Assembly (NCBI GenBank): GCA_024222395.1
Contig: JAAEPE010000334.1
Location: forward strand, 26,208-90,207
Source: Myxococcales bacterium
GTDB taxonomy: Bacteria; Myxococcota_A; Polyangia; Haliangiales; Haliangiaceae
Reading direction: 5' to 3'
DNA: 64,000 nt
Below are positions 59,237-64,000 of the stretch, piece after piece. Within the stretch, counting starts at the first letter, position 1; each line of letters starts with the position of its first letter. The notes under the pieces were generated by a model, which was not told the origin of the DNA, searched no databases, and saw nothing but the letters and a program-made list of their open reading frames with translations. A program made the position numbers and the translations under genes.

Positions 59237-61228
59237 ATGTACAGATTCCTCAGCACGATCGCCCTCCCCATATGGCTTCTCCTCGCAACCGCATGTAGCG
59301 GCAGCGACGGCAGCGGCGGCGGCGGCGATGATCCCGACGCCGACGTCGATGCGAACGCAGATGCCGACCTATCCGATGGCATCTGCTCACCTGCAACCGT
59401 CATCAATGCGTACCCTGCCAACTTCAGCGGCAACGTAGTCGGTGCCGGCGCCGACCTAAATGTCGAAGTGGGCGTGTGCGACGACGAGCGCAGCCACTAC
59501 CCACAGGAAGGTGAAGACCAAGTCATTCGCCTCGACAATTTGACTCCAGGCACAGGCTACGTTGTGCAACTCGACGCCCCCTCAGACCTTGCCTTCTACG
59601 TCGTCTCTGATTGCACAGGTGCCGACCCGGTCGCCGGCGAGTGCTTGGTTTTCACGGATGAAGAGCTCGGGCAAAGCGTCGAACTTGCCGACTTCACCGC
59701 TCCTGCTTCAGGAACCGTCTTCGTTGTCGTCGACCACTATGTAGACGAAACCGCCCCCCAGCTTGCAGACGGCACCTACACCCTCTCGGTCGTCGAACCC
59801 GAATGCGAGGAGGACATGGACTGCAGTGGTACTCCTAATACGCCATTCTGCTCCGCCTTCGAGTGCGTTGCCTGCTCGACCAGCTTCCAATGCGACAGCG
59901 CAGAAGCCCCAGTTTGCGATGGCACAACCAACACCTGTGTTGCTGGCTCCGACACTTGCACGCCAGACGACGCGTCGGAATCCGGCGACGATGGCCCCGC
60001 CGGTGCTGCGTCCATAGCGGTTCCTACCGCTGGAAGCCCTACGGTCGTAAACGCAAGCATCTGCAGCGATCCTCTAACCGAAATTGACTTCTACACAATC
60101 GTGCTCGCTGCAGAGACTGACCTGGTCTTTAGTCTTGAGTGGACAGCCATCGCCGGCGATCCCGACCTCGACCTGGTTCTCGTTGACGGAGATGGATTAG
60201 TGGTGAACAGCTCCTTCATCGACAACCCCGAAGTGCTTGTCCAGGCGGACCTCGCCGCCGGCACGTACTACCTAGCTGTCTCTAGGTATGAGCCCGATGG
60301 AACACCAACCGCCGCGTCCATTCCCTACACGCTTTCGGCCTCTGTGACCGAGTGTGAAAACAGCTTCGACTGTGAGACCGCTGGCGCCCCAGTCTGCAGT
60401 CCCGCCGACACATGCGTCGCTGGCTCTACGACCTGCACCAGCGATACCGACGATGACGGTGACCCTACAGCCAACGACGGCCCTGCATCAGCCACCACAC
60501 TTACTGCAGGTGCGCCAGCAACCAACGCAGCCATCTGCAATAGCCCGGCTTCTGAGCGCGACTACTACGCAGTCACTGTTGTTGACGGCGACAACCTCAC
60601 CATCACTGTGGGCTACGCCGACAACGCCGCTGCAGACCTGGATGTCTCTGTGCTCGACTCAGACGGCAACATCCAGGGCTTCACCTACTGGGAGAACCCC
60701 GAGGTTGTCGAACTCACGTTCCTACCCGCTGGCACCTACTTCGTCGAGGTCTCGTACTTCGGTGCTGAAGTCACGGTCGCTCACCCATACACCATCGCTG
60801 CGGCCACCACGGCAGGAACCTGCACCTCAACAGCAGACTGTGCGGCCGTCTTTGGCACCCAGATCTACCGTGGTGATTGCAATCTCGGTACGGGTGCCTG
60901 CAGCTCCATAGAAGGCAACGAAGCCTTTGCGCAGGACGCAGCTTGCGACAGTGCCGACGACTGCACCAGCGGCGTGTGCTCGTACGCACTGTTCCAAGAG
61001 TCCGCAAATCTCAGCGTCTGCACCATCGCCTGCAACGCTACCACCGAGTGCACTGCAGCTCACGGCGACGGCTTCTCTTGCACGGTTCCGTTTATCAACA
61101 ACTTCTGCCACCCGGATTGCACTGGCAACCTGGAGTGCGGAGCGAATACGAACTCTGCAACTCTCGACACCGGCGAACCGTGGGACTACCTGCTCTGCAA
61201 CGCCGGGGCTTGCGAACTCGATAGCTAG
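59237..61228 (+). CDS. Modular Cys-rich lipoprotein with PPC-like domains
   Basis: The 663-residue protein has lipobox LLLATAC and a Gly/Asp/Ala-rich spacer. Three beta-domains resemble bacterial pre-peptidase C-terminal modules, for example FYTIVLAAETDLVFSLEW ... GTYYLAVSRYEP and YYAVTVVDGDNLTITVGY ... GTYFVEVSYFG. Between them are short Cys-rich connectors (ECEEDMDC ... APVCDGTTNTCV). The C-terminal ~130 residues are Cys-rich. It is probably on the outer surface. AAGG lies just upstream of the ATG. A strong intrinsic terminator follows. Confidence 0.85.
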   Translation: MYRFLSTIALPIWLLLATACSGSDGSGGGGDDPDADVDANADADLSDGICSPATVINAYPANFSGNVVGAGADLNVEVGVCDDERSHYPQEGEDQVIRLDNLTPGTGYVVQLDAPSDLAFYVVSDCTGADPVAGECLVFTDEELGQSVELADFTAPASGTVFVVVDHYVDETAPQLADGTYTLSVVEPECEEDMDCSGTPNTPFCSAFECVACSTSFQCDSAEAPVCDGTTNTCVAGSDTCTPDDASESGDDGPAGAASIAVPTAGSPTVVNASICSDPLTEIDFYTIVLAAETDLVFSLEWTAIAGDPDLDLVLVDGDGLVVNSSFIDNPEVLVQADLAAGTYYLAVSRYEPDGTPTAASIPYTLSASVTECENSFDCETAGAPVCSPADTCVAGSTTCTSDTDDDGDPTANDGPASATTLTAGAPATNAAICNSPASERDYYAVTVVDGDNLTITVGYADNAAADLDVSVLDSDGNIQGFTYWENPEVVELTFLPAGTYFVEVSYFGAEVTVAHPYTIAAATTAGTCTSTADCAAVFGTQIYRGDCNLGTGACSSIEGNEAFAQDAACDSADDCTSGVCSYALFQESANLSVCTIACNATTECTAAHGDGFSCTVPFINNFCHPDCTGNLECGANTNSATLDTGEPWDYLLCNAGACELDS

Positions 61229-61261
61229 CTCAGAGGAATAGCCAGTCCGACGTAACTCCGA

Positions 61262-61296
61262 GGCCGCCTCACTGCTCTGGTGAGGCGGCCCTTTTT
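61262..61296 (+). terminator. Intrinsic terminator
   Basis: GGCCGCCTCAC (61262-61272) pairs perfectly with GTGAGGCGGCC (61280-61290) around a 7-nt loop, followed by C and five T residues. It terminates the modular lipoprotein gene upstream. Confidence 0.93.
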
Positions 61297-61436
61297 GCGC
61301 CTGGTGGCAACTTCCGTGACCATGCTGCCAAGCCCATGCGGGTCTGCCCGAGGTCTCCATCCCACTGATTTCAAGAGCTTCGGCAGGCGTTTGCTTGGCT
61401 GCAGGTTGGCACAGTGCTTGCTCTATTTGGAGCACT

Positions 61437-63626
61437 GTGAATCCCCCCCACTCCAGAGCCAAGCTCGCACCGGTTCTCCTGGGACTACTCGCGTCCCTAC
61501 TACTCCTGGCCTGCGGCAGTGGCGCTGGTCCCGAGATAGACGGTCTAGAAGACCGTGTGGCGGCTGTGGGCAGCGAGCTCGTCATCGAGATCCGTGCCTC
61601 CAACGAGGGCGGTGGCGAGATCAACTTCGCCTACGAGAGCAATGCGAGCATCGCCTCTGACCGCGGCGGTCTGGCGCAGCGCCCTGGCGGTAGCGCCATC
61701 TTCACTTGGACGCCGAGAGCCGAGGACATTGGTGTCTACACCTTCGACTTCAAGGCCTCCGACGCAAGTGGTCATAGCACCAAGAGCATCACCATCGAGG
61801 TTAAGTCGGCCATCGGCGCTGACTCGCTCCCCGTCTTTCGCCGCCCCCTTGGCGCCGGCACCGCCCTCGACATCGCCACCGACGACTGCATCGAAATTGA
61901 AATCCTCATCGAAGATCAGGACTCGTTTCAAGTCACCCTGAGCGAAGAGGAGCCGCGCATCCAGGGCGCCGAACTCGTCCAAGATCAGAACTTGCGCGGG
62001 CAGTGGCGCTGGTGCCCGACAAAGGAGCAGAAGGCAGCACAAGACCGCTACTTGCTCACGATTGGAGCTGATGATGGCGACAATTCTCTGGCGCTCAAGC
62101 ACTACCAGATCATCTTGCGCGACTCGACAAACCGTGTTTGTCCAGGCGAACCTCCCGAGATTCGCCATACCGCAGCCAACATTGAGACAGCCAATGGCAT
62201 CGTCTTGGATGCAGTTGTCGACGACGACATCGGGCTGCACGGCGCAGTGAGCCTCTACTACAGCGAGAGTCGCCCAAGCGACCCGCCGGATCTTAGCTCG
62301 ATGATTCTCGCCCCCATGGAACTCACCAGCGGCTCTGTGCAGTCTGGCACTTGGAACGTCACACTTCCCAATCCGGTGGTCGACGAGCCTCCCGGCGCAC
62401 AAACTCAGCTCTTCTACACGATCATCGCCGACGACAATGACGACAAGGTAGGTTCTTGCGATCACAGCACATCTCTTAGTTTCGAAATGTTCATCGTCAA
62501 CGCAGGAGGTTCTGGTGAGCTGGGGCTCTGCGAGCCATGCACGAGCGATCGGCAGTGCGGTGGGGACACCGACCTCTGCCTCCCCGTGGGACCTGAAGCC
62601 GAGCCGTTCTGTTTCACTGCCTGCGAAGACGATAGCCAGTGTTCGACCGGATACCTCTGCTCCCCGCAGCCCCTCACCTCCGCCGACGGCAATAGTGGCA
62701 GGCAATGCATCCCAGAAGACGAGAGCTGCTCCGAGCTATCCTGTGACGACGATATCCTTGAGCAGAACGATGGCATCAGCCAAACGACAGCACTGAGCCC
62801 TGGCACTTTGGAAGACCTGCGCATGTGCCCATTCAAGCTCTACGCCGCCGACGAGGACTGGTTCGAGATAACGCTAGAAGAGGATTCGGAAGTCAACATC
62901 GAGATTGCCGGCGCAGACGATCCCAATATCAATTTGCGACTTCTCGGCAGCGCAGGAGATCTTGTCGCCGTATCAGAAGACTTCGGCTCCACTGACAGTC
63001 TCAGCCGATGCTTGCCTGCCGGAACCTACTACCTTAGCGCCTATTCGCACCTTTTCTACAAGACCTACGCAGGAGACGAGTTGCAAGACATGGGCAACGA
63101 TTACAGCCTTACCTACACGCGCACTGCCAGCCAGTGTGCTGCGCAAGCGAGCTGCACCGATGACGTCTTCGAGGACGACGACGCCCTAGGCACAGCCCGC
63201 ATCCCGGACTTCGGCGGACTCAATGACGCGGAATGGCACGCCTCCGGCAACCAGATTTGCTCCGGTGACCAAGACTGGTACTACATATCCGCCTACAACA
63301 ACCTCAGCCACATATCGGCGAGCATCACCTTCACCCAGAGTAATTTGGAAGAAGACTTGGACATCCTCATCTACGATGGAGCAGGCACGCTAATCACCCA
63401 GTGCACAAACGCCGACCCCACCGGCTGCACAAACAATGGGCAGAGTGGCGACTCCAACGAGCACCTGACGTTCCAGCCTCCACCAGAGTGCAGTATTCCC
63501 TTCGCCTGCGAGGAAGGGCTCGAATGTGCCCCGTGCGACTACTACGTTGTAGTCAACGGATTCGCTGGCGCTGAGAATAGTTACGATCTATGTCTCGCCT
63601 ACGGTACCGAGGACGCCTGCCTCTAA
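61437..63626 (+). CDS. Large lipoprotein with Ig-like, Cys-rich and PPC-like domains
   Basis: The 729-residue protein has lipobox LLLLAC. The N-terminal half holds beta-sandwich domains of Ig/cadherin-like type (FTWTPRAEDIGVYTFDFKAS). A Cys-rich connector covers about 360-440 (CEPCTSDRQCGGDTDLC, SQCSTGYLC). Two PPC-like modules end the protein, the first around EDWFEITLEEDSEVNIEIAG and the second around DQDWYYISAYNNLSHISASI. The GTG start at 61437 has TGGAG 6 bp upstream. It shares module types with the preceding lipoprotein but has its own transcription start, since a terminator lies between them. A surface or binding role is inferred. Confidence 0.85.
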   Translation: MNPPHSRAKLAPVLLGLLASLLLLACGSGAGPEIDGLEDRVAAVGSELVIEIRASNEGGGEINFAYESNASIASDRGGLAQRPGGSAIFTWTPRAEDIGVYTFDFKASDASGHSTKSITIEVKSAIGADSLPVFRRPLGAGTALDIATDDCIEIEILIEDQDSFQVTLSEEEPRIQGAELVQDQNLRGQWRWCPTKEQKAAQDRYLLTIGADDGDNSLALKHYQIILRDSTNRVCPGEPPEIRHTAANIETANGIVLDAVVDDDIGLHGAVSLYYSESRPSDPPDLSSMILAPMELTSGSVQSGTWNVTLPNPVVDEPPGAQTQLFYTIIADDNDDKVGSCDHSTSLSFEMFIVNAGGSGELGLCEPCTSDRQCGGDTDLCLPVGPEAEPFCFTACEDDSQCSTGYLCSPQPLTSADGNSGRQCIPEDESCSELSCDDDILEQNDGISQTTALSPGTLEDLRMCPFKLYAADEDWFEITLEEDSEVNIEIAGADDPNINLRLLGSAGDLVAVSEDFGSTDSLSRCLPAGTYYLSAYSHLFYKTYAGDELQDMGNDYSLTYTRTASQCAAQASCTDDVFEDDDALGTARIPDFGGLNDAEWHASGNQICSGDQDWYYISAYNNLSHISASITFTQSNLEEDLDILIYDGAGTLITQCTNADPTGCTNNGQSGDSNEHLTFQPPPECSIPFACEEGLECAPCDYYVVVNGFAGAENSYDLCLAYGTEDACL

Positions 63627-63640
63627 GAACTGCAGCACTA

Positions 63641-64000
63641 GGCTCTGTCTGGTTTCCGAATAGAGGCCAAATTCTAACCTGAATCGGGATCGAGTGATCT
63701 GTAGAGAGCATGTCTCAAAGACGCAAGCCCCGTCACCAACTGACCGACCCGCAATAGGAGACGCTCGCCGACCTGTTTCCCACCGGAAATTTCAAGACCG
63801 GTCGTCGCCCCCGCAACCGTCGCGTGATTCTCAACGCTATCTTCTGGGTCTTGCGTACAGGCGCGCCGTGGCGAGACCTGCCTGGGGAGTATGGCCCGTG
63901 GTTGACGGCGTGGGACTTCTTCGACAAATGGACCAAGGACGGGACGTTTGACGCGATGCTGTGCAGACTGCGAACTCTTGCGTTTCGGCACGACGCGGAC
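63641..64000 (+). mobile_element. Left part of an IS5-family insertion sequence (partial)
   Basis: Downstream of the last lipoprotein gene, a transposase reading frame of IS5/IS427 type enters and runs off the right edge. The left boundary is uncertain. It may lie near 63641, where GGCTCTGTCTGGTTTCCG follows a CTAG. The opposite inverted repeat is outside the window. Confidence 0.6.
63710..64000 (+). pseudogene. IS5-family transposase with early amber codon (partial)
   Basis: The frame begins ATG at 63710 (MSQRRKPRHQLTDPQ) and meets TAG at 63755-63757. It continues without further stops to the window end as LADLFPTGNFKTGRRPRNRR, VLRTGAPWRDLP and WLTAWDFFDKW. These match the N-terminal DUF4096-type domain of IS5/IS427 transposases. 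The catalytic DDE domain would lie beyond the window. The copy is probably inactive unless a downstream start or readthrough is used. Confidence 0.8.

Noticed and set aside
61545..62705. Minus-strand 386-codon open frame
   Set aside because: It is antisense to the large lipoprotein gene, which has a signal peptide and recognisable modules.

Overview
The window looks like chromosomal DNA of a moderately GC-rich, Gram-negative, lipoprotein-rich bacterium, most likely a Myxococcota-type (former Deltaproteobacteria) lineage. This is inferred from giant TPR proteins, Cys-rich secreted lipoproteins with PPC-like modules, a MopE-type metal-binding motif in a sulfatase-fold protein, a zinc-ribbon rhomboid, a b558-type succinate dehydrogenase and a non-canonical chemosensory operon. 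No rRNA, tRNA, CRISPR array or prophage was seen.

Layout. 1-8294 (-): two giant, translationally coupled TPR proteins, the second running off the left edge. 8454-12923 (+): histidine utilisation operon hutH-hutU-hutI. 12957-23791 (-): a nine-gene chemosensory operon in the order cheD, HDOD, receiver-CheX-like fusion, cheA (two Hpt domains), cheW, mcp, cheR, cheB, mcp. A FlhG/MinD-like ATPase (23974-24993) is divergent from it. 24997-30246: an envelope glycan locus with a polytopic GT-C-like protein, a DPM1-like GT2 and a membrane sulfatase/LtaS-fold protein. 30280-31331 (-): a zinc-ribbon rhomboid pseudogene with one nonsense codon and three frameshifts. 31448-34824 (-): sdhC-sdhA-sdhB. 35037-37353 (-): ECF sigma factor, zinc anti-sigma factor and DUF4097-like exported protein. 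37467-40469 (+): membrane/spermidine-synthase-like/TPR fusion. 40593-42845 (-): a sulfatase-fold lipoprotein whose active-site residues appear lost. 42915-44591 (+): long-chain acyl-CoA synthetase. 44617-48072 (-): coaBC, family 4 uracil-DNA glycosylase and a TPR-like lipoprotein. 48134-50733 (+): unknown membrane protein, PlsC-type acyltransferase and an NAD-dependent epimerase. 50844-51981 (+): a second pseudogene. 51988-54866 (-): prfC and a coupled FAD oxidoreductase. 54894-57803 (+): DTW-domain tRNA modification enzyme, carboxynorspermidine synthase and carboxynorspermidine decarboxylase. 57862-63626: four lipoproteins. 63641-64000: the left part of an IS5-family element whose transposase has an early amber codon.

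How it works together. The hut genes convert histidine to formiminoglutamate, Sdh feeds the respiratory chain, and the last two polyamine enzymes make norspermidine or spermidine by the carboxy route. The chemosensory operon has every core array and adaptation protein but no stand-alone CheY. Its output may go through the receiver-CheX fusion and the HDOD protein rather than a flagellar motor, for which no genes are visible. This operon is the best candidate for an undescribed system here. Both receptors end in an acidic flexible tail closing with FGF, which could be a docking peptide analogous to the enterobacterial NWETF motif.

Three loci (rhomboid, secreted protein, transposase) carry inactivating mutations, so gene decay is under way in the accessory parts. 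All functional calls rest on motifs read by eye; no database search was possible.
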